Assembly: GCA_013297655.1 (NCBI GenBank)
Contig: JAAFHV010000050.1
Location: 1 to 42,066, forward strand
Length of the DNA: 42,066 bases
Direction of reading: 5' to 3'
DNA from: Myxococcales bacterium
GTDB taxonomy: Bacteria > Myxococcota_A > Polyangia > Polyangiales > Polyangiaceae
This document shows, piece by piece, positions 14,832 to 24,099 of this stretch. The stretch's first letter is position 1; each line of letters starts with the position of its first letter. The notes under the pieces are model-generated. The model saw only the letters and a list, made by a program, of their open reading frames with translations. It did not search any database and had not been told where the DNA came from. Both the position numbers and the translations under genes were made by a program.

Positions 14832-14846
14832 GCGCTCCCGAAGCGC
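14832..14846. terminator. Small stem-loop between convergent genes
   Basis: GCGCT-CCCGA-AGCGC lies between the bestrophin stop (14782) and the end of the converging dehydrogenase gene (14870). It is short and lacks a T-tract. Confidence 0.3.
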
Positions 14847-14869
14847 CTACGAGCCCGTCGCGATCATGC

Positions 14870-16033
14870 TCACTCGAACGCGGAGATCCCCGTCACGTGC
14901 TGGCCCAAGATCAGCGTGTGAACGTCGTGTGTTCCCTCGTACGTCGACACCGTCTCCAAATTGCAGAGGTGGCGCATAATCGGGTATTCCAGCGTAATCC
15001 CGTTGCCGCCGAGGATGTCGCGGCAGGTGCGGGCCACCTCCAGCGCGGTGCGCACGTTGTGGCGCTTGATCATGCTCACGTGCTGGGGGAGCATCTTCTT
15101 TTCGGCCTTGAGGCGGCTCGTCTCCATCACCATGAGCTGCCCGGCCGAGATCTGCGAGAACATCTCCGCGAACTTGGCCTGCACGAGCTGGTGCGACGCG
15201 ATCGGCTTTCCGCCGAACTGCACGCGGTGTTTGGCGTAGTCGAGGGCACAGTCGAAACAAGCCTCCGCCGCGCCGAGCACGCCCCACGCGATCCCGAAGC
15301 GGGCAGAGGTGAGCGTCGCGAGGGGGCCCTTCATGCCGCGCACGTTCGGCAACATGGCGCTCTTCGGGATACGCACGTCCTCCATGATGAGCTCGCTCGT
15401 CACGCTCGCGCGGAGGCTCATCTTCTTGTGAATCAGGCGCGCCTCGAAGCCCTTCGTCTCCGTCGGGACGACGAAGCCACGAACCTCGCCGGTCGTATTT
15501 CCCAGCTTCGCCCACACGATGGCGATTTGGGCCAAGTTGCCATTCGTGATCCAGCGCTTCGTCCCGTTCAATACGTAGGAGTCGCCGTCGTCCACCGCGG
15601 TGGTGATCATGCCGCCCGGGTTCGAGCCCCAGTCCGGCTCGGTGAGGCCGAAACAGCCGATGATCTTCCCCTTCGCCATCTCGGGGAGGTAGCGGTTCTT
15701 TTGCTCCTCCGAGCCCCACGAGTGAATGGGATACATCGCGAGGCTGCCTTGCACGCTCGCGAAGCTGCGAATCCCGGAGTCCCCCCGCTCGAGCTCTTGC
15801 ATCGCGAGGCCGTAACCGATGTCGGAGAGGCCAGCGCAGCCGTATCCTTGTAGATTGCACCCAAGGAGGCCGAGCTCGGCGATCTCGGGGATGAGCTCAC
15901 GCGGGAACGTCCCGTGCTCGAAGTGCTCCGCGATGATAGGGAGCACGCGAGCGTCCACGAACTTGCGGACGCTCGTCTTGATGGCGCGTTCTTCGTCGGT
16001 CAGGTGGCGAGCGATATCGAAAAAGTCGGGCAT
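14870..16033 (-). CDS. gcdH: Glutaryl-CoA dehydrogenase (acyl-CoA dehydrogenase family)
   Basis: A 387-aa flavoprotein. FGLTEPDWGSNPGGM is the FAD/substrate loop, RWITNG follows, and TYEGTHDVHTLILGQHVTGI near the C terminus carries the catalytic Glu in the context typical of glutaryl-CoA dehydrogenases. These oxidise and decarboxylate glutaryl-CoA to crotonyl-CoA in lysine and tryptophan breakdown, passing electrons to ETF. Length and start match the family. No pathway partner lies next to it. A decarboxylating role is likely, but specificity for glutaryl-CoA over other acyl-CoAs is from motif resemblance. Confidence 0.9.
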   Translation of the reverse strand: MPDFFDIARHLTDEERAIKTSVRKFVDARVLPIIAEHFEHGTFPRELIPEIAELGLLGCNLQGYGCAGLSDIGYGLAMQELERGDSGIRSFASVQGSLAMYPIHSWGSEEQKNRYLPEMAKGKIIGCFGLTEPDWGSNPGGMITTAVDDGDSYVLNGTKRWITNGNLAQIAIVWAKLGNTTGEVRGFVVPTETKGFEARLIHKKMSLRASVTSELIMEDVRIPKSAMLPNVRGMKGPLATLTSARFGIAWGVLGAAEACFDCALDYAKHRVQFGGKPIASHQLVQAKFAEMFSQISAGQLMVMETSRLKAEKKMLPQHVSMIKRHNVRTALEVARTCRDILGGNGITLEYPIMRHLCNLETVSTYEGTHDVHTLILGQHVTGISAFE

Positions 16034-16139
16034 AGCGAGGCCGTCTTACCACGGCTCCACGCGCCGAGCCCGCGCGCGGACTCGGTTGTCTGCAGCTTCG
16101 TGCCTTCTCCCTCGCGCGGCTCACGTCGCGCAGCCGCGC

Positions 16140-17885
16140 TCAGCGCTGGACGCGGACGGTGGGGCTCGCGCCGGTAAAGTCTGCGCGCATCGTCACCTGT
16201 TCACCGCCCCGCGTCACGATCCGCTCCCCGCGCGACTCGCCGGTAGGGTCGAACACGAAGCGAATGTCGTGCGGGCCCGGATCGAGCAACGCGCGGGTGG
16301 GGGTCTTTCCTCGCGCGACGCCGTCCACGGTCACGCGCGTGCCGAGATCGCCGAGGAGCAGCACGGTCGCCTTCGGCACGTTCGCTTGCACCACCGTCGG
16401 CGTCGCGCTCACGTGCGCTGGAGGCGCCGAGCCGCTCGGGGCAGGGGCCTCGACCGACGGCGTCGGCCTCGCGGTCTCCATGGTCGCAACGGGACCTGCT
16501 TCGACCAGCGTCGCGACCGCCGCGACCGCCGCATCGGCGCCGACCGTCTGCGGGAGCGTGCCCGTGTTCTGTGCGTCTCGCACCCGCGAGAGCACGACCA
16601 CGATCGCCGCCGCCGCCACCAGCCCCGCGACGGCCAACGTTCGGTTTTGATTCGATTTTTGAGCGATCGACGGCGGCGCTTCGGTGAGGCGCGCGGGGGT
16701 CTCGATCGGCCTCGTCGCGATGGTCTCGGTGTGCTCGGGCGACTCCTCTGGAGGGAGCGGGGCCTTCGCCGCCTTCACCGCGGGCGGCTTTTCGCTCTCG
16801 ATTCGTCGCGTGCTCGGGACGACCTCGTCGTCGCGCGGGGAGACTCGTCCGCTCGCGGAGCTTCGGGTTGCGGGGGCGCCGCTCGACGGCCCCGTGCCGC
16901 GGGTCGCGAACGTCTTGGTGAACGGCCCCTCTGCCTCTTCGCTGAGCCTGCGCGTGCCGGGGAACGACGACTCGGGGATCCCGTCGCGTGAGTCGCTCGC
17001 CTCTCGGAAAGCACGCACGCGCTCGCCGAGCTTTCGCGCCACGTCCTCCGTCTCGCGGCCCTTCAAGTAGCTGCGTAGTGCGCGCCCGAGCTCGTCTGCT
17101 TCTTGTTGCCGCTCGCCCGGATCGAGGCTCATCGCGCGCGCGAACGTGTCGTCGAGCGACACGAGATCGGCGTGCGATTCGCTCGGCTTCGGGTGCGGCG
17201 CGGCCATCGCTTTTTCGCACTCTTCGAGCGAGCCGCGGCGAAACGGCGCGCGCCCGCTCCACGCCTCCATCAAGAGCACCGCGAGCGCAAAAACGTCGGT
17301 CGGCGGGCCCAGCTCGCGGCCAGCCATCTGCTCCGGCGGCATGTGCCCCGGCGAGCCGAACACCTCGTGATTGGCGACCCGCGCGGGCGCCGCGATCCCG
17401 AAGTCGATGAGCTTCACTTGCCCTTCTTCGTCGACCATCACGTTGCGCGGCGTGATGTCGCGGTGGACCACCTTCATGCGTCGGTGCGCGTAGTCGAGCG
17501 CGCGACAGACCTCCGCTCCGAGGTACGCGCCCTCTTCCGGCGAGAGCCCCACGCGCTTGCCTGCTGCTTCGCGATCGGCTTTCAAAAGCTCGGCCACGCT
17601 CACGCCGGCGACGAGCTCCATCGCGAGGAAGTACACGCCCTCTTCCACGCCGAGCTCGTACACGGGCACGATGTTCGGGTGGCTCAGCGCGACGGTGGTC
17701 TTCGCTTCGTCCACGAACCGGCGCACGAACTCCCCGTCATGGGAGAGCTCGTCGCGGATCTGCTTCACGACGAGCTTCTTCTCGAAGCCTCCCGCGCCCT
17801 TCAACGTGGCGAGCAGCACACGCGCCATCCCTCCGCGGGACAGCTCGCGCTCGAGCACGTATTTTCCGAAGGGCCTCGGGAACAT
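16140..17885 (-). CDS. Ser/Thr protein kinase with membrane segment and PEGA domain
   Basis: A 581-aa Hanks-type kinase. It has the glycine loop SRGGMARV (16-23), Lys41, HRDITPRNV (141-149), DFG (161-163) and PPEQ (183-186). The HRDITPRN catalytic loop has Thr where most bacterial kinases have Lys, a variant common in myxobacteria. After a long Ser/Pro/Glu linker (about 280-412) there is one hydrophobic segment (about 416-434), and an extracytoplasmic part ends in a PEGA-like domain (about 507-575: VTVDGVARGKTPT...DPGPHDI). PEGA domains bind surface structures. It is divergent from a large lipoprotein (start 18039), which may be a partner. Confidence 0.93.
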   Translation of the reverse strand: MFPRPFGKYVLERELSRGGMARVLLATLKGAGGFEKKLVVKQIRDELSHDGEFVRRFVDEAKTTVALSHPNIVPVYELGVEEGVYFLAMELVAGVSVAELLKADREAAGKRVGLSPEEGAYLGAEVCRALDYAHRRMKVVHRDITPRNVMVDEEGQVKLIDFGIAAPARVANHEVFGSPGHMPPEQMAGRELGPPTDVFALAVLLMEAWSGRAPFRRGSLEECEKAMAAPHPKPSESHADLVSLDDTFARAMSLDPGERQQEADELGRALRSYLKGRETEDVARKLGERVRAFREASDSRDGIPESSFPGTRRLSEEAEGPFTKTFATRGTGPSSGAPATRSSASGRVSPRDDEVVPSTRRIESEKPPAVKAAKAPLPPEESPEHTETIATRPIETPARLTEAPPSIAQKSNQNRTLAVAGLVAAAAIVVVLSRVRDAQNTGTLPQTVGADAAVAAVATLVEAGPVATMETARPTPSVEAPAPSGSAPPAHVSATPTVVQANVPKATVLLLGDLGTRVTVDGVARGKTPTRALLDPGPHDIRFVFDPTGESRGERIVTRGGEQVTMRADFTGASPTVRVQR

Positions 17886-18038
17886 CGTCGTCGCCGCGCG
17901 CCAAAAGCGCCACGGCTCTTCGTACTTTACCGCGAAGCGGCCCGGGATCGCGACTCTCCGGTGCGTGGCGCGCAGCCTTGTCCCCGGCGGCGCCTCACGA
18001 GGACTTCCGTGGCCCTTGGTGGTAGATTCTCGAAGCCG

Positions 18039-19910
18039 ATGGCCCCTCCCTTCGTGACGCGGCGCCTCTGGCCAGCGACGCTGCTCGCTGGTGTGGCGGG
18101 CCTATGCCTCGGGGCCTGCCAGCGCGACACGCAGGTGATCGATCGGCCGGTCAGGTTGAACTCACCGAAGGGCTGCGCGGTAGCCGGCGAGCGAGGATAC
18201 GCGTCGCTGTACGCGCACGGGGACTTCGAGCCCACCGCCGAGGCACCCTACGTGGAGAGCCTCTACCTCCGCGACGCGGCGGAGCTCGCGGGGCTGCCTC
18301 TCGCCACCAAGAGCCTCCTCGCCGATGTCTCGCAACCTGGCGCACCTGCTGGGTTTTTTGGTCTCGCGCGCGTTCCCGAGGCCGGGCCGGTGGACGTGCT
18401 CTTGTTGCCGAAGCTCGCCTCCTGCGCGCTCACGACCCGCATCGAGCGACGCACGAGCTCCACGATGGCGGCGATCGATCCGGGCCACGTGCTGCTCGTC
18501 GGGGGCAAGACCGAGCTCGGGCAGGTCCCTCGCACGTACGTCGCGAACTTGGGTGATGGCACGATCACCGCGCTCCCGATCGGGCTCGGCACCCGTCGTC
18601 TCGCGCCTACCGTGACGCGCTTCGACAAGGGACCCGATCCGGTCTTCGCCTCTGCCGCCGTGGTCGCGGGCGGGGCCGATCCGGACAGCAACGGTCCGCT
18701 CCGGACGGCGGAGGTCTACCTGCCGGGTGCAGACGGCGCGATCGGCGACATCGCGGCGAGCAAGATCGAGCTGAACGAAGCGCGCGCGGAGCACGGCGCG
18801 GTGGTGCTCGCCTCGGGCGAGACGCTCCTCGTGGGAGGCCGTGGCGCGACCGGTCTCCTCGCTACGATGGAGATCGTCGATCCGATCGCGAGCCGCGCGC
18901 GCACGACTGGCCTCGCGATCCTCGAGGTTGCGCGAAAAAATCCGACCGTGCTTCGCCTCGCGTCCGGAGAAATCCTCGTCGCGGGCGGAGAAGACGCCGC
19001 CGGTGTGCCGGTCTCTACCCTCGAGTGGTTCGCGCCGGATGCCTCGCGGTCGACCAAGCGTCGCCGCGATTTGGTCGCGAGCAAGCGTCGCATGTTCGTC
19101 CCGCTCGACACCGGCGGAGCGCTCGCGGTCATCTCCCCGGACAACCCGCAGGCCACGTTCAAGAGCGTGTGGGTCATCACCGCCGACGGCGCGCTCGAGT
19201 CGGGAATTCCCGTGCAAGATCTCGAAGAGGTGCGGCTCTTTCCCGCCGCCGACGCGTCGCCGCTGCTCTTTACCGGTCGCCGCTGGCTTCGATGGCAGCC
19301 GTGGTTCGGCGCGTTCCAGCAGCTCCTCGACGCGCCAGAGCCGGTGCTCGGATCGGGAGGCCCCGCGACGGCGAGCATCGCCGCCCCCGATCCTGGGCTC
19401 GCGATCTGGCTCGAGGACCGACCCGACGGCTCCTATGTCCGGGCCTACCGCCACGGCTCGCGAGGGCCGTATGCGTCGGTGCCGCGCCCGCTCCTCGTGA
19501 AGGACGAAATGTCGCTCGCGCCGGATCGGCTGCCTTCGCGCGACGCGTACCGGTTCGAGCTCGAGCGAGGGCTCCTCCTCGGTCCTGGCGCGAGCGCGTT
19601 CCTCCCCGACGTCACCTTCGCGAAGGTGACGATCGAGCTTCGAGTGACGGCGACCACGCCGATCGTGATCTTGCGTGACGACCGCGGCGTCGAGCTCGAG
19701 GTCGGCGGTCCGTTCTGCCCGGTCGGCGTCGCGAAGGAGACGCTCACGGTGAGCCGCGCCGGCGCGCGAGTCACGTTCGTCGCAGACGGCCGCGAGGCCC
19801 GCGAGTGCACGCGCGGCGTCGCAGAAAATGCACGTGTTTCCATAGGTTTGCGTGGTGCTTCGGGGGTCGAGTCGTCCGGCGCGCGCAACCTGTTCGTTCG
19901 TCGCGATTAA
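18039..19910 (+). CDS. Large lipoprotein with kelch-like repeats
   Basis: A 623-aa exported protein. The ATG at 18039 is followed by a lipoprotein signal ending GLCLGAC. Repeats of the form V-L-x-V-GG-x-x-x and G-E-x-L-L/V-x-GG (HVLLVGGKTE, GETLLVGGRGA, GEILVAGGEDA) with intervening E-[VI]-[YV]-[LD]-P indicate a kelch or galactose-oxidase-like propeller over residues about 140-360. The C-terminal 130 residues look like a concanavalin-like or jelly-roll fold (FAKVTIELRVTATTPIVILRDD). The ribosome binding site is weak. It is divergent from the PEGA kinase at 17885, 153 bases away. Confidence 0.85.
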   Translation: MAPPFVTRRLWPATLLAGVAGLCLGACQRDTQVIDRPVRLNSPKGCAVAGERGYASLYAHGDFEPTAEAPYVESLYLRDAAELAGLPLATKSLLADVSQPGAPAGFFGLARVPEAGPVDVLLLPKLASCALTTRIERRTSSTMAAIDPGHVLLVGGKTELGQVPRTYVANLGDGTITALPIGLGTRRLAPTVTRFDKGPDPVFASAAVVAGGADPDSNGPLRTAEVYLPGADGAIGDIAASKIELNEARAEHGAVVLASGETLLVGGRGATGLLATMEIVDPIASRARTTGLAILEVARKNPTVLRLASGEILVAGGEDAAGVPVSTLEWFAPDASRSTKRRRDLVASKRRMFVPLDTGGALAVISPDNPQATFKSVWVITADGALESGIPVQDLEEVRLFPAADASPLLFTGRRWLRWQPWFGAFQQLLDAPEPVLGSGGPATASIAAPDPGLAIWLEDRPDGSYVRAYRHGSRGPYASVPRPLLVKDEMSLAPDRLPSRDAYRFELERGLLLGPGASAFLPDVTFAKVTIELRVTATTPIVILRDDRGVELEVGGPFCPVGVAKETLTVSRAGARVTFVADGREARECTRGVAENARVSIGLRGASGVESSGARNLFVRRD

Positions 19911-20038
19911 CCTCGCGGTCGGGAGCCAGCGGAGCCCCCGAGGGCTTCTCACGAACCTGACGAATCCGTCGTCCACCTCGAACCTCGGCGGACGCGCGAA
20001 GTCCCCTTTTGATCGAGAATCGTCTAACCTCTACGCCG

Positions 20039-20761
20039 ATGGCCATCTCCCGCTCCACGGCTCGGCTGGAGAAGAGCGAGCCCCCGCTCGCTTCGATCGC
20101 GAGCCCGCGCCGCGAGCGAAACGCCGCCGAGACCAAGCGCCGCATCCTCGACGCCGCGGGCACCGAGTTCGCGGCCAAAGGTTATGACGGCGCGCGCCTC
20201 GGCAACATCGCGCGGCAGGCCGCGGTGCAGCAGGCGCTCATCCACCACTACTTCGAGGACAAGGCCCGCCTCTTCGACGCCGTGCTCCAGCGTGGCCTCG
20301 ACGGCATGACGCAGGGCATTTGGGACCTGCTCGAGGTCTTGGGCTTCCGCGCCAAGGCAGAGCAAAAAGGCCGCGTCACGAAGGACGACATTCGCACCCT
20401 CTGCGAGGCCTTCATCGGCGTGCTCTTCGGGTTCTACTCGAACAACAGCGTATTCCTCGCCATGGTCGGGCACGAGTCGCAGACCAACCGCGAGCAAGCC
20501 CACCGCGTCCTCGAGGAGAACGTGCGGCCCCTCTTCGAGGCGATCGTGCGTCGCATCCGTGAGCTCGGCGAGAACGGCGACATCCGCCCCGACGTCGACG
20601 CGCCCAACCTCGTGCTCTCGTGCATCGCGATGTCGTCCTTCGCGTTCCAACAAGAGGGCTTCGTGAAGGCGCTCTGGCGCTCCGATTTGACGGACCAAGC
20701 CTCGATCGAGAAGCGCAAGGCGTCGATCGTGCAAATGGTCCTCGATCACCTGCTCGTCTGA
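20039..20761 (+). CDS. TetR family transcriptional regulator
   Basis: A 240-aa repressor-type protein. Residues about 34-80 form the TetR DNA-binding domain (ETKRRILDAAGTEFAAKGYDG, then LGNIARQAAVQQALIHHYFEDKARLF). The rest is an all-helical ligand-binding and dimerisation domain. I chose the ATG at 20039; a TTG at 20009 in the same frame is possible. The ligand cannot be told. It lies 405 bases upstream of alanine dehydrogenase on the same strand. That long gap and its structured leader suggest separate transcription. Confidence 0.92.
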   Translation: MAISRSTARLEKSEPPLASIASPRRERNAAETKRRILDAAGTEFAAKGYDGARLGNIARQAAVQQALIHHYFEDKARLFDAVLQRGLDGMTQGIWDLLEVLGFRAKAEQKGRVTKDDIRTLCEAFIGVLFGFYSNNSVFLAMVGHESQTNREQAHRVLEENVRPLFEAIVRRIRELGENGDIRPDVDAPNLVLSCIAMSSFAFQQEGFVKALWRSDLTDQASIEKRKASIVQMVLDHLLV

Positions 20762-21064
20762 TTTCCCCGTGCGCGCTGCGTCGCGAATCCGATGGCAGCT
20801 CGCACACGCCTGCGCGGTGCGCGCACCCTCGAAGCTCGACGCTCGGAGACGGGCCGCCGCGTCGACGAGTATGGCGCATCGCATCGCGAAAAAAGCCCCT
20901 GGGCGACCGCGCTGGCGGGACTATGCTCCGCGCCGTCCGCCTCTCTCGCCACGCGATTATCGCCCGCGAGCCCTCGAGGCCGACCTGATTCCAACAAGGA
21001 GGGGCTGAACGATTTTCGTCGAGACCGAGCCTGGGCTAGGAGGATCGCCCGGAACCGACTCCCT

Positions 21065-21159
21065 GTCCCCCGTCGGGGACTTCCAAGGGTCGTCGGTCGA
21101 GGACGTCCGACGACGGTCAGGCGAAGGTATCGGCGAAAAGCGTCAGCTCCTCAAGGAGC
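21065..21159 (+). ncRNA. Structured 5' leader of ald, candidate cis-regulatory RNA
   Basis: Three stem-loops lie in a row: GTCCCC-CGTC-GGGGAC (21065-21080), TCGTCGG-N10-CCGACGA (21090-21113) and GCTCC-TCAA-GGAGC (21146-21159). The third pairs with the AAGGAGC ribosome binding site of the GTG at 21167, so opening it would switch translation. It does not match a riboswitch consensus that I know (glycine, SAM, c-di-GMP and TPP considered). Confidence 0.45.
21071..21090 (+). repeat. Dispersed element copy B (GGGACTTCCAAGGG core)
   Basis: CGTCGGGGACTTCCAAGGGT, identical over 20 bases to copy A (158-177, minus strand). It sits 76 bases upstream of the ald GTG, spanning the 3' half of the first leader stem-loop and the linker to the second. 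Confidence 0.75.
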
Positions 21160-21166
21160 GTGCGCT

Positions 21167-22276
21167 GTGATCATCGGAGTCCCCAAAGAGATCAAGACCC
21201 GTGAGTACCGTGTCGGCATGACCCCCGCGGGCGTGCGGAGCCTCACCCAGCGTGGTCACAAGGTCCTCGTCGAGACGAACGCGGGCATCGGCTCCGGCCT
21301 CTCGGACGAGCAATACGTCGCGCAAGGCGCTCAAATCGTGGGCTCCGCGAAGGAAGCCTGGGGCGCCGACATGGTCGTCAAGGTGAAAGAGCCCCTCCCC
21401 GGCGAGTACGGCTTTTTCCGTGAGAACCTCATCCTTTACACGTACCTCCACCTCGCCCCGGAGCCGGAGCTCACCCGCGAGCTCGCCGCGAAGAAGGTCG
21501 CCGGCGTCGCCTACGAGACCATCGAGCTCGCCGACGGTTCGCTCCCGCTGTTGAAGCCGATGAGCGAAGTCGCGGGCCGCATGGCGGTGCAAGTCGGCGC
21601 CTCGTGCCTCCAGAAGGAGCACGGCGGCAAGGGTGTCCTCCTCGGCGGCGTGCCCGGCACCCGTCGTGGTCGTGTCGTCATCCTCGGCGGCGGCGTGGTC
21701 GGAAAAAACGCCGCCACCATCGCGGTCGGCATGGGCGCGCAGGTCACCGTGCTCGACGTCCGCGCCGAGACGATGGCGTACCTCGAGGACGTCTTCGGCG
21801 GCGCGATCGAGACCCTCTACTCGAACCCCACCAACATCGAGTACTGCGTCCAGCGCGCAGATCTCGTCGTCGGCGCGGTGCTCGTCACCGGCGCGCGCGC
21901 ACCCAAGCTCGTCACGAAGGAGCTCATCGAGCGCATGGAGCCCGGCAGCGTCGTCGTCGACGTCGCGGTCGATCAAGGCGGCTGCATCGAGACGTGCCGC
22001 CCCACCACCCACGACAACCCCACCTACGAGATCGGCGGAGTGGTCCACTACTGCGTCGCGAACATGCCGGGCGCGGTCGCGCAGACCAGCACCTGGGCCC
22101 TCACGAACACCACCGCCGCCTACGCGATCAAGATCGCGGACATGGGCCTCGTCGCCGCCGCCAAGGCCGACAAGGCGCTCCTCAAGGGCATCAACACCTA
22201 CGCCGGCCACGTCGTGTACGAGCCCGTCGCGCAGGCGCACAAGCTGCCCTACAAGTCGATCGAGAGCCTGCTCTGA
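21167..22276 (+). CDS. ald: Alanine dehydrogenase
   Basis: A 369-aa enzyme that interconverts L-alanine and pyruvate plus ammonia with NAD. The N terminus [20 protein letters not shown] is diagnostic, with the catalytic KVKEP and [11 protein letters not shown] segments. The Rossmann motif is [27 protein letters not shown], and [23 protein letters not shown] is a further family block. The GTG at 21167 follows AAGGAGCG at good spacing and gives the standard family length. It appears to head an operon with the HAD hydrolase and the isocitrate/isopropylmalate dehydrogenase. Expression is probably controlled through the leader hairpin covering its ribosome binding site. Confidence 0.96.
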   Translation: MIIGVPKEIKTREYRVGMTPAGVRSLTQRGHKVLVETNAGIGSGLSDEQYVAQGAQIVGSAKEAWGADMVVKVKEPLPGEYGFFRENLILYTYLHLAPEPELTRELAAKKVAGVAYETIELADGSLPLLKPMSEVAGRMAVQVGASCLQKEHGGKGVLLGGVPGTRRGRVVILGGGVVGKNAATIAVGMGAQVTVLDVRAETMAYLEDVFGGAIETLYSNPTNIEYCVQRADLVVGAVLVTGARAPKLVTKELIERMEPGSVVVDVAVDQGGCIETCRPTTHDNPTYEIGGVVHYCVANMPGAVAQTSTWALTNTTAAYAIKIADMGLVAAAKADKALLKGINTYAGHVVYEPVAQAHKLPYKSIESLL

Positions 22277-22302
22277 GCGTTCCCGAGTCGCTCGTTTCCG
22301 GC

Positions 22303-23028
22303 GTGGAGGTCTTGTGCCTCGACGCCGGAAACACTGTGATTTTCCTCGATCACGCGCGCCTCGCAAAAGAGACGAGCGCCCTCGGTTACCACGTCGAGGT
22401 CGACGTGCTCGTGCGCGCGGAGGGCGAGGCGAAGCGGCTTCAAAGTGGCGGCCCGCAGATCGACGTCGTTTTTCCCGGCACCGAGAAACAGGGAATCGCG
22501 AGCTGGGGCCGCACCGTCGCGACCATGCTCGTGTGCGCCGGCCTCCCCGCCGCCGACATGTCGACCGTCGTCGGCAAGCTGTTCCATTCGCATGTAGAGT
22601 ACAACTTCTGGTCGAAGGTCCCCGAGGGGCTCGGCGACGCGCTGGAAGCGTTTCGCGCCACCGGCGGCAAGGTCGCGATCGTGTCGAACTCGGAGGGCAT
22701 GCTCGCGGGGCTCTTCGATCGCCTCGGCATCGCGCGCCATTTCGATCTCGTGGCCGACAGCGGCCTCCTCGGGATCGAGAAGCCCGATCCCCGTATTTTC
22801 CAGCACGTCCTCGATCATTTCTCCGTCTCGAGCGGTGCCGCGCTTCACCTCGGCGACATCGTCGCGACCGACGTAGATGGCGCCCGCGCGGCCGGCATTC
22901 GTCACGCGCTCCTCGATCCGTTCGGCTTCTACGAGGGGCTCTCGCTCGACGTGCCTCGCATCCCGGACGTGGTCACCGTCGCGCGCGCGCTCACGCACCA
23001 TCGCACTTCCAAAAAATCGAAGGTTTAA
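22303..23028 (+). CDS. HAD superfamily hydrolase
   Basis: A 241-aa HAD phosphatase-like protein. Motif I is VLCLDAGNT: the nucleophile Asp is present but the second Asp (D-x-D) is Gly, a variant seen in many DAGNT-type HADs that may lower phosphatase activity. Motif II is VAIVSNSEG, motif III GIEKPDP and motif IV HLGDIVATDVDGA. An insert between motifs I and II forms the helical cap of subfamily I. The start is uncertain. GTG 22303 puts motif I right at the N terminus as usual; a CTG at 22273 overlapping the ald stop is less likely. It is 26 bases after ald and 3 bases before the next gene. Confidence 0.85.
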   Translation: MEVLCLDAGNTVIFLDHARLAKETSALGYHVEVDVLVRAEGEAKRLQSGGPQIDVVFPGTEKQGIASWGRTVATMLVCAGLPAADMSTVVGKLFHSHVEYNFWSKVPEGLGDALEAFRATGGKVAIVSNSEGMLAGLFDRLGIARHFDLVADSGLLGIEKPDPRIFQHVLDHFSVSSGAALHLGDIVATDVDGARAAGIRHALLDPFGFYEGLSLDVPRIPDVVTVARALTHHRTSKKSKV

Positions 23029-23031
23029 GGC

Positions 23032-24099
23032 ATGTCGAAGAAGCTCGTCGCGCTCATTCCCGGGGACGGCATCGGCCCCGAGGTCGTCGCTCAGGCCAAG
23101 CGTGTGCTCGTCCACTACCGCGACGTTCGCGGCCTCCCGCTCGACCTGTGGGACCTCGATCTCGGCGCTGACCGTTATTTGCGCGACGGCACCACGTTCC
23201 CGAAGGAGGTCTCGGAGCGCATCGAGAACGAGGCCTCCGCGGTGCTCCTCGGCGCGCTCGGCGACCCGCGCGTTCCGAACCTGGAGCACGCGCGCGATAT
23301 CCTCTTCGGGCTTCGTTTCGGCCTCGATCTCTACGCGAACATCCGCCCCATGAAGGCGCTCGACGATCGCCTCGTGCCGCTGAAAAATCGCAGCGCGAAA
23401 GACGTAAACGTGACCGTGTTCCGCGAGAACACGGAGGGCATCTACGTGGGCATGGGCGGCCAGTTCAAGCGCGGCACGCCAGACGAAATCGCGATCAACG
23501 AAGACGTGAACACGCGCAAAGGCGTCGAGCGCTTGATCCGCGCCGGCTTCGAGTTCGCCAAGAAGAACGGCAAAAAGACCGTCCACATGGCCGACAAATC
23601 GAACGCGATGAAACACGCGCACGAGCTCTGGTACCGCTGCTTCTTCGAGGTCGCGAAGGAGTACCCGGGCATCGAAGCGAAGCACGTCTACGTCGACGCG
23701 CTCTGTCTTTACCTCATCCAAGATCCCTCGCCGTTCGAGGTGGTCGTCACGTGCAACCTCTTCGGCGACATCGTCACCGACCTGGGCGCCGCGCTCCAAG
23801 GTGGCCTCGGCATGGCCGCGAGCGCGAACGTGCACGCCTCGGATCCGTCGCGTGTCGCGATGTTCGAGCCCGTTCACGGCTCCGCTCCACCGCTCGCGGG
23901 CAAAGATCTCGCGAACCCGCTCGCGAGCGTGCTCACCGTCGGCATGCTCCTCACCCACCTCGGTTACCCCGACGAAGAGGCGAAGCTCGAGGGCATCGTC
24001 ACGAAGGCGATCGTGGAGAAGAAGTGCACCCGCGACGTCGGGGGCGAGCTCGGCACCCGCGCGGTCGGCGATTTTGTGATGGCCCAGCTCCAGGGCTGA
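23032..24099 (+). CDS. Isocitrate/isopropylmalate dehydrogenase family protein
   Basis: A 355-aa beta-decarboxylating dehydrogenase. IPGDGIGPEVV starts the protein, DLYANIRPMKAL holds the substrate arginines, FRENTEGIYVGMG follows, CNLFGDIVTDLGAALQGGLGMAASAN carries the metal-binding Asp, and FEPVHGSAPPLAGKDLANP binds NAD. The GALGDPRVPNLEHARDIL segment differs from classical LeuB (GxVGGPKW), so it could be a 3-isopropylmalate, tartrate or NAD-isocitrate dehydrogenase. No leuC or leuD is adjacent. The gene follows the HAD gene with a 3-base gap, and an AAGG lies right before its ATG. Confidence 0.9.
   Translation: MSKKLVALIPGDGIGPEVVAQAKRVLVHYRDVRGLPLDLWDLDLGADRYLRDGTTFPKEVSERIENEASAVLLGALGDPRVPNLEHARDILFGLRFGLDLYANIRPMKALDDRLVPLKNRSAKDVNVTVFRENTEGIYVGMGGQFKRGTPDEIAINEDVNTRKGVERLIRAGFEFAKKNGKKTVHMADKSNAMKHAHELWYRCFFEVAKEYPGIEAKHVYVDALCLYLIQDPSPFEVVVTCNLFGDIVTDLGAALQGGLGMAASANVHASDPSRVAMFEPVHGSAPPLAGKDLANPLASVLTVGMLLTHLGYPDEEAKLEGIVTKAIVEKKCTRDVGGELGTRAVGDFVMAQLQG

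Larger units (their letters stand above)
20762..21166 (+). promoter_or_regulatory. Long intergenic leader region upstream of alanine dehydrogenase
   Basis: No gene is supported in these 405 bases. The downstream part (21065-21159) is highly structured and contains a copy of the dispersed element. The upstream 250 bases show nothing I can assign. Confidence 0.5.

Noticed and set aside
18557-18572. TGGCACG-ATCA-CCGCG, a sigma-54-like site
   Set aside because: It lies inside the coding region of the large lipoprotein, far from a start codon, and matches the -12 box only at GC.
21001-21166. Known riboswitch class upstream of ald
   Set aside because: The conserved cores I remember for glycine, SAM, TPP and c-di-GMP riboswitches are not present, so I report only a structured leader.
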